This document shows, in pieces, positions 10,252 through 22,344 of a DNA stretch of 64,000 bases. A program made the position numbers and the translations under genes. The stretch is from contig JAWZYV010013286.1 in NCBI GenBank assembly GCA_038373885.1, positions 186,001 through 250,000 on the forward strand. Reading direction: 5' to 3'. The notes under the pieces were generated by a model. That model ran no database searches. It was not told the DNA's origin and was given only the letters and a program-made list of their open reading frames with translations. The number at the start of each line of letters is the position of its first letter. The first letter of the stretch is position 1. This DNA is from Cheiracanthium punctorium. Lineage: Eukaryota; Arthropoda; Arachnida; Araneae; Cheiracanthiidae.

Positions 10252-10479
10252 TTATTGTTCCTTACAGCAGAGGCTGAAAGTGTTCGACACCGTTTTGAAT
10301 GTAAACATGAATATGTCAAACGAAATTTTTGACTCACTTCGCAACATTGTCGGTGTTATTGGCGAGATTACTTCAGCTATGATTTGTTTAAATTCATCGA
10401 TGTTTGCAGGACTTTTCTGGAGAACCCTAGCTCCGAAATCTTCCCTACCCCCCTCAAAAAATTGCTTTGAAAGAAGCAA
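10252..10479 (-). pseudogene. Transposase C-terminal fragment
   Basis: The minus-strand frame reads REDFGARVLQKSPANIDEFK and QIIAEVISPITPTMLR. A segment of the form V(Y/L)xxxPxxxxELKxxIxxxIxxITPxML is the tail that follows the catalytic domain in many Tc1/mariner-related transposases. Its location between the two terminal repeats of the 9587-10709 element supports this. After TPTMLR the usual V..N..RL..C pattern is not legible, and the catalytic domain is missing. The plus-strand frame at 10280-10483 is the antisense shadow. Confidence 0.5.
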
Positions 10480-11082
10480 ATAATTTACTCAAATCACTTG
10501 CGCAGAATCGGATTAAAAATGACTAATGACTTTCACAGGAATATGGGTTTAAAAAACACGTTTTTGCAGTCAGAAGTGAAGAAAATGATATCCATACATT
10601 AAATATAGCCATATTAAATAAATAATGAAGTTGAAAGTCTTTCTACAAATAATTTTAGATGTGGATAATATAAACAACAAACCGTTACTCTTTTAAATTG
10701 ATCACCTTGTATTTCTGATGCGAAGAAATGCATATAAAAAATAGAGAAACAGTTTTTTAAATTTAAAATTAATAATAAAATAAACAGTTTTATCAGTAAT
10801 ATTTGTGGTACAAAAAACTCTAAATTTTCCGTTTATCCTTATATTTAGTGATGTAAGTCTTGACTGATTTGTTGTTAAAAAAATTAAGATATCGAAAATG
10901 GCGCATTTCGCAAGACTATCAAAGCACGCACCTTGTTTACGGATGATGTATCGATTCTTTTTAAGTTTTACTATAATACTTCTAAAATATTTTCACGGTG
11001 AAAAATATATCTAAACGTCTACTTGAAATTCCACTTTATATTAGACAAATCCATACCCTTTATTCTGCTTTCAAAGGACATA

Positions 11083-11804
11083 CAGGGTGTCTCATTATGA
11101 TCGGGACAAACTTGAACGGGAGGTAAGATACACAATTAGGATTCAGAATCGTACTGCGATGTGTAATCAAAAACCACGTATTCATTTACCAGTAAATAAT
11201 CACTTTGAGAAAAGTGCTAAAGTGCTCGTCGAATTTCTTTAAAGAGTTTCATTAACATTGGGCTTGTCCTCGAAAACTTCATCAATGAAATGAAACAGAA
11301 TTTTTAAACGATCCATTTTAGATAAGTGCTTTCTGTGGAAGAACCAATAGTTTTTCATGGACCAAGGTCGGAAAATACGCTATTATTTCTCACTTCTTCC
11401 AAAGTGATTACCCCATTTGTGCCTGGATATTTTTGCGACTTTCTTCGATTTTTATTGATAACAGAAATAATAGATATATTTCTGATGTCAACTTCTTGAA
11501 TAAGGGGTGATTTCTTTTAAAATCATTATGCATAAAAATCGAAATATCAACATCCTACTTGGTCATGCTAAAACATTTTTTTGAGTTGAGGCTCAATACT
11601 GATGAATAAAGGCTAGGAAAAAAAAATTACGTTTTCGACTAATAGCGAAAATGCCGTCCCAAAAAAGGGACACAAGGCATAAATGGGTTACTAACCGCAG
11701 CAGGAAGATGAAGTTTCCGGTCCTACATTCCTATGTGATTCTGAATTCTTATTATGTGCCTTACCTCTCCTTAAAGTTTGTCCCAATGATAATCGGCCAC
11801 CCTG
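11083..11804. mobile_element. TA-flanked element with about 75-bp inverted repeats
   Basis: The left end CAGGGTGTCTCATTATGATC and the inverted right end CAGGGTGGCCGATTATCATT pair over about 75 bp, through GGGACAAACTT, GAGGTAAG and GATTCAGAATC. TA flanks both sides (11081-11082 and 11805-11806). The 720-bp interior is AT-rich with no recognisable transposase, so it is non-autonomous. Ends and target fit a mariner-type MITE. The minus-strand frame at 11691-11894 lies in the right repeat and is spurious. Confidence 0.85.
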
Positions 11805-12012
11805 TATAAATTTGAAAATTATATACAGAATTAAAAATCTGATCTCAAAGACTGCAAAAGTATTATTTTGCGGATTTGTATCTAGACAAAACACATAAAA
11901 TATATTTTAATAACTTACTATAACATGATGCATTACATAAAGAAAAAAAAACAAACAGTTTTGCCTTCAAAAAGGATGTGCAATGTCAAAATTTATGATA
12001 AAATTTATTATA

Positions 12013-12566
12013 AAGGGTATTCCAAAATTTACGTTAGATTAAGATCAGATCGTAGAATAGGAAATAAATTTAGTGTTGGTAATCAAAAAAGGAAAACAGT
12101 TTGACAGCTGACAGTTTAGGGTTTGTCAAAATGCACCACTATACGAAATGCGATCAACGCGTTTTCATTGTGAACATTTCAGAAATAATGAAAGTTTGAT
12201 TCATGATGATTTTGATGATGAATGATGAAAAAGATCATGTGATATAACACGATTGGATTTTTTCTCTCAGGTTATTGTAAGTCAAAGATTTATGTCAACA
12301 AGCCCACATACACCCATGCATTGACGCTGGATATGTGGAGGACCCAATGTTGCATCAACGAAATTGAGCCACATGGATTCGAAAGGGTCCCGAAAATTTT
12401 TCACAAAAGAGTGCGTATGTGGCAGCAAATCCGAGGAGGCCGTTGACCTTATGTGCTATTCCATACATAACCCTATCCTATGTACTTTATCTTTAAAAAA
12501 TGCTATTAAAAAATAAATATGTTTTCTATTTAATTCAAATCTTGCGTAAATTTTGGAAAACCCTTC
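12013..12566 (+). mobile_element. Deleted mariner-like transposon keeping both ends of its transposase
   Basis: Inverted ends AAGGGTATTCCAAAATTTAC and, from the right, AAGGGTTTTCCAAAATTTAC cover about 25 bp. Inside, the transposase start (MHHYTKCDQRVFIV, from ATG at 12131) is joined after a large deletion to the C-terminal end (HKRVRMWQQIRGG near 12400-12440, then a stop and PYVLFHT). The middle, with the catalytic residues, is gone. TA-rich DNA flanks both ends but the exact duplication cannot be fixed. Confidence 0.8.
12131..12478 (+). pseudogene. Joined N- and C-terminal transposase scraps
   Basis: The first 14 codons, MHHYTKCDQRVFIV, fit the start of a DDE transposase in which a M(x)xYTxxQRVFIV segment precedes the helix-turn-helix. 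Later codons include NKPTYTHALTLDMW in a second frame and HKRVRMWQQIRGG, matching the family's tail, where RVxxCxxxxGGH is usual. Frameshifts and stops separate them. It is the coding relic of the element at 12013-12566. Confidence 0.6.
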
Positions 12567-12894
12567 ATTATATATAAATATGCATATTTCCATGCTTAAT
12601 TAATTATTGCTTCTTTTGGGGGGATATTATTTTTAGTACTTAATCTACTTTATATATATATATATAATGCACTGTGGCGAACTCACAGATTACATTAAAT
12701 AACCACCTGCAAGCACATGTACATAATTTCATTTGCTGCATATCATTAAAGAAAAGCATTACCAACTTTCTATTTCGTATTTCTTTCATGAAACTAGTCT
12801 CTTGGAAACGCAGAAAATAGCACAAAGTTTAAAAAGAAAGGGAAAGTGTTGAAAATACTTTTCTTAATATTAAATTGCAAGTAATCATTTGAAA

Positions 12895-13035
12895 ATTAGA
12901 GCTTTGCGACAGCTCTTCACAAATGACGTTTGAAAATCGTGATTTAATTAAAAATTGAATTTCTATTAGACTTCTACTCTCTTTTCAGTAAAATTCTTGA
13001 TGATTTAATTAAAAGGGAAATATGATACCCTTCCA
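12895..13035 (+). repeat. Possible third, weak copy of the 4.5/8.8-kb duplication
   Basis: TGACGTTTGAAAATCGTGAT, TTAATTAAAAATTG, the pyrimidine block ACTTCTACTCTCTTTTCAG and TTTAATTAAAAGGGAA occur in the order seen at 5130-5215 (CTCGTTTGAAAAATT, TTAATTACAAATTGG, CTTGCTTCTTTGCTC, TTTAATTAAAACAGAA). AT-rich composition makes chance similarity a real alternative. Confidence 0.3.
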
Positions 13036-13628
13036 GCTCAAATGAGCAGAGGCAATTTCCGTTTTAGTTACTGAAAATTAATCAGTATTTCTGTTGGTAT
13101 AGAAAAAAACTTTAAAAAAAATTAAACAAGCACTTAAAATTAAATTTATTGCATTTAATATTTTCAGTACACATTATTTTAATTAAAAAAAACGGTGTGT
13201 TTCAAATAGTTTGAACTAAGATTTGAAATTTTCTATAGCACGTGAAACAAAAAAATGCATTTAAGTTTAGTGAATATTTTATACATTCATACATATTACA
13301 ATATGAAAGATTGGAAATAAAAATAAAGTCCACTTCATGCATTAATACCATCGCAGAGTTCCAGCATCAAGTAAAACATGAATTAGTGCCGATTACTAAA
13401 ATAAAATATCCCATCATGCGTCCTTGACACAAAAAAAAGAATTAAAACTACAAAATTATATCCAAGTAATTGAATCAATTAAGCCTCGTCCGAGGGGAAA
13501 TGAGTCATTTTTAAAAATGAGTGAAAACTTGTTTCTGGCAAGAGTCTTAAAGCTAAATGCGTAACTTAATTGAAACGACACTAAAAGAAAGCTTTTCCAC
13601 AAAACAAGAGAGAACCAGTTTACCTCAT

Positions 13629-14090
13629 CTCAGAGTCCCATGATGTTCATTTTTGTAAGTGGATGTTGCAAAAACGGCAATGAGCGAGCAGATAGCTTGG
13701 CCAAAGAGGGTTACACCCACTCTAATTCTTCCTCTTCAACCCTCAAAGGAGTGGAAAATCCCTCCTAGCCATCACTAGACTCATATGCGGGCAAAGAGCT
13801 GGGCTCTTCGTTTGCTCTCAATTCTGACAGAGCGTCTCGAACGGCAAATTTCAAGATTGGCAAGCGGTGAAAGTCTCGTTTTGGGAGAGCAGAAAGATCT
13901 TTGCAGTCAGCTCAAAATGTCAAGCTCAGCAAGAATGCTTGACTGAGCTTCTGCTGAGCACATCCTGGACTGTTTGGGACTTTCCAGAGAAGACGTGTAC
14001 TCTTCGCCTTTCTCGTCCTCGACTTCCTCAGGGTCAACGGTCAAGTGGATTTTGTCGGGCAGCTGGAGAATAAGCCACAACAACCAATTA
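13629..14090 (+). pseudogene. LINE ORF2 3' end: RNase H motif and C-terminus
   Basis: A readable frame from 13643 gives FVSGCCKNGNERADSLAKEG and then YTHSNSSSSTL. GNERADxLAKEG (13676-13711) is the RNase H signature found at the end of Jockey- and I-like LINE polyproteins. Further on, EHILDCLGLSREDVYSSP (about 13955) and, in another frame, LVLDFLRVNGQVDFVG resemble the tail of such LINEs. Stops and at least two frameshifts break the sequence. The tract is clearly richer in GC than its surroundings. The reverse transcriptase domain is not present upstream, so this is a 5'-truncated, decayed insertion. The 68-codon frame at 13867-14073 is an off-frame shadow. Confidence 0.8.
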
Positions 14091-14477
14091 TTACAATTTC
14101 TTTTTTACTAATTCAATAAATTTTGTGTGGTGATTCCACGGTACTGTGAGCGTTTATGTCAGGTCCGCAACAATTTCGATTGATCATAAAAAAAGAGTTA
14201 AGTGAAATTTTTCTTTGTTTTCCCAAAAACTGTAAAGAATATAATAAAACTTTCACCTATCTCTATTTTATTGTTTAGTTATATTCAATCGACCTTGTTG
14301 TGGACATTACATAAATGCTCACAAAATTGTGGAATTCAAATTAATATCAAAGAACTTGAAATTAAAATTGTATTAAAATTAAAATCGTATTCAAAAATAT
14401 ATTCAAATTAAAATCAAAGAATTTCAGGAGTTCTTTTCCCCTGAAAAGAACAATATACATTATCCCCCACTCTAGTT

Positions 14478-14811
14478 CAGTGGTTCCCACCCACTGGGGC
14501 ACACCCATCTTGGGGAGCAGAGATCGTTTGTAGGGGGGGGGGTAAAGAAAAACAGGGAAAGAACAAGTAATAATGCATTTTAAAAATTCTCTTATTTATT
14601 CTCATTTTGACTCCAAAACATATCCATTTTCGCTTAAAATGTTTATTCAAACTTAACCGATACCATTATTTTGTGGAAAGGGCGACTAAATGTTCACTGT
14701 TGAAGGATAAAAAGACTGTATGTATGCTGGAGAATTGGGGGAGGGGGGGGGAGGACGTCACCCTAAGTTATATTTTGTTGGGGTACAATCCTCAAATGTT
14801 CGAAACCGCTG
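14478..14811. mobile_element. hAT-type remnant with CAGYGGTT ends
   Basis: The left end is CAGTGGTTCCCACCCACTGG and the inverted right end CAGCGGTTTCGAACATTTGA. Flanking octamers CTCTAGTT and CCCTAGTC agree at six of eight positions. Ends of the form CAG(T/C)GGTTCCCAAC are common among hAT elements. There are G-runs at 14533-14542 and 14742-14751 and no transposase. Confidence 0.65.
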
Positions 14812-15641
14812 CCCTAGTCAAATCGTGTGAATTCAAAACTCAAAATTAATCTTACAACTTCATGATTTATTAATTCAAAAGGGAGCACCCCGCTTATTCT
14901 TTATTTCAGGGAAATTATAAATCTTGGTAAATTTTGAAAGAAAATACCAAGACCTCTATAAAGGCTGTGTAGTTTCTAATATTACTACAAAGGAATCTAA
15001 ATTTCATTGGATCTTTATTAATTTTCCCTGAAAAAATAACATCGACATTTTTAGAAATAGCATTAATATTCATATTTAATTTCTCGGAAACTGCAATGTT
15101 ATTTAACTGTTCATTCCCTGAAGTAACAAAAATTTTTACATGTAACTGAAATATTACCAACTGAGTAAAAAACCAAAAATTTGAAAATTTAAATATTATT
15201 TTGCCAAAACTATAGTAAAGGATAGTATTTCATATTTAAAAGTGCATTTAAAAAATCTGCATCAAAAAACCTACAAGGTAAATTCTCCATTTCCCCCCCC
15301 CCAAAAAAAATAATAATTAAAAAATTGTGGTGGGTTATTGTATTGTCTCGCTTAATATGAAACTAAAATATTTTTTAACAAAAAACTGTTCATCTCTTTA
15401 ATTTTAGCATTAATTTTCGACTTGCTACCAAGCCTCGCTTACTGTCCCAAATATTTATATTCAACAACGTACGAATTAAAAGTTAAAATATTAACTTTTC
15501 AAGTAACTAATCAAGTATTATGATAAAAATATACACTCTATTTTTCACAAATGCAAACCAAACCTTTTTTAATACTAAACTTCATGAATTTTGTATAATC
15601 ATTTCATAACTGCTTCTAAAAAGAAAGAAAATGAACTACGC

Positions 15642-15693
15642 TCCGAAAGATTTAAAATCGGGACGAGTTTGTCCGGATTTTAAATCTTTCGGA
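15642..15693. repeat. Perfect 18-bp inverted repeat (hairpin)
   Basis: TCCGAAAGATTTAAAATC at 15642-15659 is exactly repeated in inverted form at 15676-15693. Inside the loop, GGAC and GTCC can add four more pairs after one mismatch, leaving a 6-nt loop (GAGTTT). Weaker pairing extends outward (GAACTA on both sides). There is no T-run after it, and it could be the centre of a decayed fold-back element. Confidence 0.8.
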
Positions 15694-16329
15694 TCTGATT
15701 TAGTTCCTTTTTAAGCATGTACTGAGGGTCCTGGTATGACTATAATTATGATTTTAAGAAAGAAAGAAAACAGACTTCATATTACTTCACCATAACGACA
15801 TATCACAATACCTTAAGAGATTTGCCTGAGTATTGTTGAAGCACTCGTAAGAAATGAAGAGTCTCGTTATTTTGTAATTGATCCTACCATCAAAACTAGA
15901 TAAAATTAATATGGGGGCATCTGATGTACCCCCTTTATAAAAAAAGAAGAATCATCTAAATTTGTCGAAGTGGCAAAAAATTATCTCTGAACAAATCATA
16001 ATGCTGAACAGAAAGTCAGTTAAAAAGACACGTTAATATTTCCGCTGAATAACAGTAGGATTTGACAATATCTTGCTGGGCATAGATTATATTGTATAGC
16101 TTGTTAAAGTTTTGAAAATTTATATTTTTTTAGCCAAACTTGGCTTTATCCCCAAATGTGACGATTTTTGCCATTTAACTACCACCACTGCTGCCACTGA
16201 CAAACCTTTAGACACAGGTTTAAAATCATAGATTTGCCCGATTTTTCGAATGATAATATCAGAACTTGAGCAAATTAGTATGGAACCACCTCTAGGGTAT
16301 TCCCACTTGAATAACAAAAAGAATGATCC

Positions 16330-18475
16330 AAATCGGAATAGGAATAATGATAAAGTTTCTAGAAGGAAATAAAATCATGGCATCATTCACAACAATTTAT
16401 TGAGATCAATAAAATATTTTTGTTGAAACTGAATAACAAGGGTATTCTTTATTATCCGTAGGTTTCAATTTTTTTCACTTAAAATTGCATAAATCATTAG
16501 TAATCATCTCAAATGTCTTAGCAAATCATCACTCATTAAAATTACTCAATAAATAAAATCTTCTTAAAATAACTTATCAAATCAAAAATTTTGACTATAG
16601 TTGAAAACTGTTAACCATTAATCAAATACCCCATCTTTGTGTTACTAGTAAATAAAATATATATTACACAAAATGCTTAATAAATAACGACACGTGAACC
16701 TTTGGCTTTCATCTTATTTACATTTTTGACGCGAATTCGATGATTATTTGGATTATTTATAAGATCATTGTCTGAATTTTTTTTTTGTTACTTCAGAATT
16801 TCGGGAAAATTGGAGAATTGAATAGAAAAAAGTATCTCGCCTCAAGCAAGCAAACCAAAAGCATACATAAAACATAGAATTAAGAAAGATAATTTGTCAA
16901 TAAGTAGAGATCTCAATTTAAAGCTATTTGAAAAGACATATATATAATTAAATAAGAATGCTGAAATAAAATATTTTTGAACTAAATAGACCTATTCTGA
17001 TTTGAAATCCCATCCAAAGTTTTCTTTAGTTACTTTTCCCAACGCAAACGTTCGTCCGATTTATACATTTTAAAAGCTTTATTAGAAGAACCTGATTATT
17101 TCTTACTTAGAACCTAAAATTTTGATGGTTTTTATGTATTTATGTAACTTTTACAAATGTGAAAGCGATTTCTTTATTGGAATCGTTTACGCCTTTATTT
17201 TTTTGTGAATCCATTGTAAAATCATGATATAAAAATAGAAAATAGTTCATATGCTTCAGAAAAGACAAATACAAGAACAATGCATTTACCGTTCTAGCGG
17301 GCCGTAATATAAGATTAAATTTGGGATAGAAATTTATTTTTGCCTGATACTAAACTTAATAACAAGAAGGAAATCGAATGAGCCATTTACGGAATACAGC
17401 GTGTTTGTTATATATATATAGATAAACAGGATTTTTATTTCTATCTTCAAAATATGTATATTTTTTTCAGTTTATCCGATTCTCTTTCTCAAGCAATATA
17501 TTCTTTCAGGAATAAGAACAAATATTAAAGCTATATTATGCTTTGTCTCTTAGAAAAAATTTCAGAATATTTCACATTGCGTTACATTATTTTATTTTAT
17601 ACTATTTACGCTACATTAAAAAAAATACATCTAATGCAATAAACTCGATTTATAGGAAACAGTTATCTCCTTTTCTTACGCAGACAAATTTTTCTTCATT
17701 TCCGTCCAAAACTTAATATTTTTATGAACATTAATTGTAAACATTCGCAGGTTGATTTCAAACTTCTTTTTAGTATTAGATTTAAAATCTTCGGTTTCAA
17801 GAATTTGTGTAAATTTTATCATGCTGTTACCGTGCTCATTGAAATATGAAATTGGATGGTACAGTGCATATTATCCCTTGTAAATTGAATAATTGTTAAA
17901 ACTTTTAAAATTGTATTTAAGACATCTGACTACAGTAATCGAATTTTCACAAATGAACCAAAATTAATAAATTGTATTGACATTTTAAAATGTGATTTAT
18001 ACGTAAAACATATAATCAAAGAATTGAAAAAACACTGAAGTTTTAATTTATTGAAGGAAAACGCAATAACATTTCATTCGTACTAATATTGTAATCGCAA
18101 CAACGCATTACAGCTGAAAATGTAACGAACTTAAATTCATAGTCAAATATAAAGTTATTTCAGAGTTCTTACATTCAAAATACCGCTTTTAAAGTCTTCT
18201 TTATACTTTGAAGACTGTAGTAATTTTTCAAGCGAGACATTCATGTCAAAATGTTAGTTCATAATATCGCACACTTATGCAAGTTACACGAGAGAAAAAT
18301 CTTGGAGAAATGAAAGTACAATTTTAAAATATATATATATACCGTGTAAATTATTACTGAAATTTATTCTCATCCCCATAACTGATTGTCTAAAATCTTA
18401 CTAACAAATCTCACATAATATATATTAATCAATTCTCACTAGAGTGCGAGAACGTGAGAATCTCGCATTTTGTTT
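16330..18475. other. AT-rich DNA, no gene seen
   Basis: Very AT-rich, with short A, T and TA runs (for example TATATATATATA near 17410 and 18330). No open frame with a recognisable domain, inverted-repeat pair or tRNA-like box was seen. Confidence 0.5.
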
Positions 18476-18479
18476 TCTT

Positions 18480-19015
18480 CTCGCATTAAAACACATTCTT
18501 CTTAAGAGCTACAGCCTGTTACAGGCCAAGGCTGCCTCTCCAAGCTTTCTCCATCTGGGTGTGAAACCACAAGTGTGAAACCGCAATATTATCCCAATTA
18601 CCTATTGTCCGGAGTATCCCCTCTTTCTCTTCGGTGCGAAAAATGTATTGCTTACAAGTGATAATTGGCCAAGCGGCCAGCGGCTCCCTCTCGATATGGA
18701 AAGCGGCTTTGGCAAAGGCCTTTAAGGGGTCTTCCCTTTCGGCGCTTTCCCTCTATTCATGAGAAAGTTATATTTTTTTGTGGGGGAAAGAATCATTCAA
18801 TCTATAAATATGGCCTAGCCATCTAATACGGGAAGCCTTTACTATTTTAACGACGTTGGGATCATTATATTTCATATAGATTTCATGGTTTTAAAAAATT
18901 CTCCATATGTTATTTTCTTTTATCGGTCCGAAGATTTTTCTCAATATTTTTCTTTCAAAAATCAGCAGTAGATCCTCCTTGGCCTTGTTAGGTACAAAAA
19001 ATATTACTGCGAGAA
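18480..19015 (-). pseudogene. LINE ORF2 C-terminal fragment, minus strand
   Basis: Read on the minus strand, 19015-18740 gives LLIFERKILRKIFGPIKENN, IWRIF, a stop, then NDPNVVKIVKASRIRWLGHI, YRLNDS and, after one more stop, EGKRRKGRPLKAF. The order FERKILRKIFGPxxE..WR, (R/K)xxRLRWLGHxxR and GxRxxGRPxxRW is the well-known region between the reverse transcriptase and the 3' end of several LINE groups. Codons down to about 18510 (for example TEEKEGILRTIG) are not readable as a family. Premature stops show the copy is dead. It lies in opposite orientation to the LINE scrap at 13.6 kb and need not be the same element. Confidence 0.75.
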
Positions 19016-19040
19016 ATTCGTGCACCCTACAAATCAATTT

Positions 19041-19095
19041 CTTAAAAAAATAAATAAATAAATAAAATAAATAAATAAAATAAATAAATAAACAG
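19041..19095. repeat. AAAT microsatellite
   Basis: AAAT repeats with one-base slips (AAATAAATAAATAAAAT and similar) run for about 50 bp. Confidence 0.9.
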
Positions 19096-19204
19096 TTGTA
19101 AGTTTAACACAGAGTGTGAAAATAGATTCTTCCCAAGGACTCTTAAAGTCTATGGGAAAAAAAGGGGGAGGGGGTGTCCTGGGGACATGGGCGTTCTTCA
19201 GCTG

Positions 19205-19267
19205 GGTTACTGTTATTGCATGTAACTGACTTAAACTTGGAGGTCCAGTTACATGCAATGATAATAA
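19205..19267. repeat. Inverted repeat around GTTATTGCATGTAACTG
   Basis: ATTGCATGTAACTG at 19215-19228 pairs with CAGTTACATGCAAT at 19245-19258, and pairing extends outward to GTTA..TAAC. The spacer is about 16 nt. Nearby, 19405-19470 holds two copies of AAATTCTCACCCA. Confidence 0.7.
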
Positions 19268-19699
19268 CTAAAGCTCATAAATACCCTGATTTTGGGTGTT
19301 TGCCCAGGGAAGTTGATAAGAAATTGTCCAAGATCCGAGTGATAAAGACTCATTTATAAATTACCTTACCCACTGGGTGTATCCTACTCAAATCTATAAA
19401 GAAAAATTCTCACCCAATTTTTTAAAATCTCCCTCAGTTTTGGGGAATGGTGAGAAATTCTCACCCATTTTTACCGTAATGAAAACCCTGTTAATTTTAA
19501 TTTTTCTGCAACTTAAATCCTCTTTTAAGATATCGTAAGTTAAAAAAAAATTAAGAATAATTCCTTTTGACATTAATTTTTTTTTACTTGAATTCATACA
19601 AATCCGGTACATGTGAACAATAATCGCTTATTAAATGGCACTTTACCTGTAAAAAAAAAAAACTATCACATTTCTAAAAATAAACAAACATTAAAAATT

Positions 19700-22340
19700 T
19701 GAGCTAGAAAATCGAAACTTTTTTCATTCTTTTCAGAATTGAAAGAACTTTTCGATGATGAGAAGATAAAAAGTGTCCGATCAATAGTTAGGAAGGCACA
19801 GCCTGATATTTACGAAAATGCGCAATTTTGGAAACAAAATATTTAATAACTTCAAAAATGAAAAGTATCAAAAGTAAATATTAGGAGTCAGTGCCGTCAG
19901 ACTTACACGACTGGCCAAAAGTATTGCAAGTTTCAGAAATTTAACCCTTTGCAAGATTAAGCCCCCCTCTCCTGCGTCAAAATTAAAAATCATAATAACT
20001 GATATTTTCTAATGTCAACATGTTAAATTAATTACTTCAAAGACAAGATAGCATTAAGCTAAAGAACAAAAATAATTATTTAATTTATTGAAGAAATAGA
20101 ATAAAAAATACATAGGTTATTATAGAAATCTTAATTCATTTTGCCTCGCCGGAATAAAATTAAATAAAGCATTAATTTCAAGTTATTCTTCAAAAAGAGG
20201 ATAATAAAAAAATCTAATTGAACTAAAGATCATTTATCACCCAACCCCCCCCCCAAGCAGCTTTGCTTTAATACACAATACAATAAAATAAAAAGCTTCC
20301 AATAAAACATTCAAGAAACTACTATTATAAAAGCAAATATGTGGCAAAACAATTAAAATCGTTTGCCCACTCAGCTAGGAAATGTCCTCCATTTTCACTA
20401 ATAATTTTAGAAATTCCCTCTTTTAGAAAAATACTACAAGAAATTTTTCTCAAGACAACAATTGACCTTGAGGTGAGAAAAGAAATGTCAAAGCGACTGT
20501 AGATAATCTACGGAGTCACGTCATAACTTTAACCACAGTATCAAATCAGATAAGATGCATTTTTTGATGTTCCTTTAAAGGAGATTTATGTTCCTTAAGA
20601 AATATCTTAATGGAATGTTGTTTGCTCTAAATATAGAACATTGTTCTCCCACTCTTTACTCCATTCATAATTTATTACGCGCGTGTCTTTATTAATAATA
20701 GCTGAGTGCTCTTCGAAAGTATGTTCAAGGTAATACATTTCAGCGGAAACTTTTGCAATTATTTATATTATTTGACATTTTTAATAAGAATTTCATCAGA
20801 AGAACGACAGAAATTTCAGAGTTAGGAAGTAATCTGGTGTATATAATAAGCTTTTTAAACAAATATGTTATTAGCTTCTTAAAAACAAAATCATTTTAAT
20901 TTAAAATTGTGTTTTTCTGGTGAAATTAATATATTTTGAAAAATATATCCTCTTGCATTAGGATGTTATTTTGTATACACTGAAGAACAACGATTATATT
21001 TTTTGTTGTTTTCATTCAAATTCAAATACTATAAGCCTTTATTGCAATAATAAAAAATAATTATTTATTTTATTGTAATAAAGGTAAGAAAAATAGTAAT
21101 TGTAAATAAATAAATTATTTATTTTATTGTAATTGATTTGTGTAATGAAACAAAATATTAATTTCCATTTAGTTAGCAACCTGATTCTAAAAATAACTTC
21201 ATTCACACTATTTTTACTAGGAGGCAGTATAGCTGTAATTTTTCATATCCATAACCTTACTAATTTGCAGGCTTTAAACATTATACTGAAATCGGAAATT
21301 TCGGGAGTTTTCTCGATCATTAATATTTTAATCACTCGTTTTATAATGATGAAATCACAGTATCACACACTTGATGTTGTCTGAATCAGATTGCACTGAT
21401 TGATAGGAATATATTCAACGATCGACCCTTATTTATAATTCCCTTAGAAGTAACTCACTCATTATTCACAGTTAAAGGGCTTACTTAATTTTACCTATAA
21501 AGTATTCCTTACAATAGTATTACGCAATTTAAGAAACCTTCAAATAAAAAGTTAAAAATAATAAGCAAAATTTACAGAGAATACAGATACTTAAAAAACA
21601 ATTCTATTTAGCAACACTACTATGCATTTTGAAAAATGATTTTGCTTAAAACAACCCGTTCGAAAATGTCACATGATAGACAGTATTTTACAAGCTGTTT
21701 AAAAATTAAGCCTTTTCCCCCAAACATTCATAAACAAAACTATATTTTTTCTGTACAGTTTTTTTTTCCCATCAATGTATAAACATGTTTGTTTCAGTTT
21801 TATGCGAAAGTCTAAAAAGTGTTCTTGCATTTATTTGCTCCCACCTCTCAGACATTCAGATAAACACCGGCTGTAAATTTTTATCTGCTCTATTTAGTAA
21901 ATACTAAAAAATGTATTACGTGGTATATTTTGGATCCATATTAATACTTAAACACGGAAAAGCTTCCATGCAAGTAAACTGACAGTCTACTTCTGCAGAA
22001 TATAAAATGAGCACACAAACTTGCCAAACACTTGCAATATTTTCGACCTGGAGAAGTATTACTGTGGGTAATGTAAATTTGATAATATACTTCAGTTAAC
22101 CTATGGTGAAAATAGCGATTTGATAACCGTGACAAAAAAGGGTGTTTTTATATTTTCCTTTATTATGCTTAAAAGACAGGATGAGGTCAAATCTTTAAGC
22201 GTTTGTATATGTCGATGTTCCGGATTTTTAATTATATTTTCTTTCAATTTTGTAGTGTTTTCTTTCTCCTTTTTTTAAATCTTACATTTTATACACAGTT
22301 CTGTTGATATTTGAAATAATTCAAAATCACTGCTTGCAAG
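19700..22340. other. AT-rich DNA, no gene seen
   Basis: No domain-bearing frame or terminal repeat was seen. A 21-bp phrase AATTATTTATTTTATTGTAAT is repeated at about 21056 and 21113, which looks like local AT-rich duplication. A C-run lies near 20241. Confidence 0.5.
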
Positions 22341-22344
22341 TTTT

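Larger units (their letters stand above)
9587..10709 (-). mobile_element. Mariner-type element with a MITE in its left end
   Basis: The ends are CAAGGTGATCCATTTAA from 9587 and, on the minus strand from 10709, CAAGGTGATCAATTTAAAAG. TA lies outside both ends (9585-9586 and 10710-10711). Once the piggyBac-type MITE at 9600-10019 is removed, the left repeat reads on through AAGAGTACC, matching AAGAGTAACGG in the right repeat. The interior keeps a transposase C-terminal fragment on the minus strand. Without the insertion the element would be about 707 bp, so it is a deletion derivative. Confidence 0.8.
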
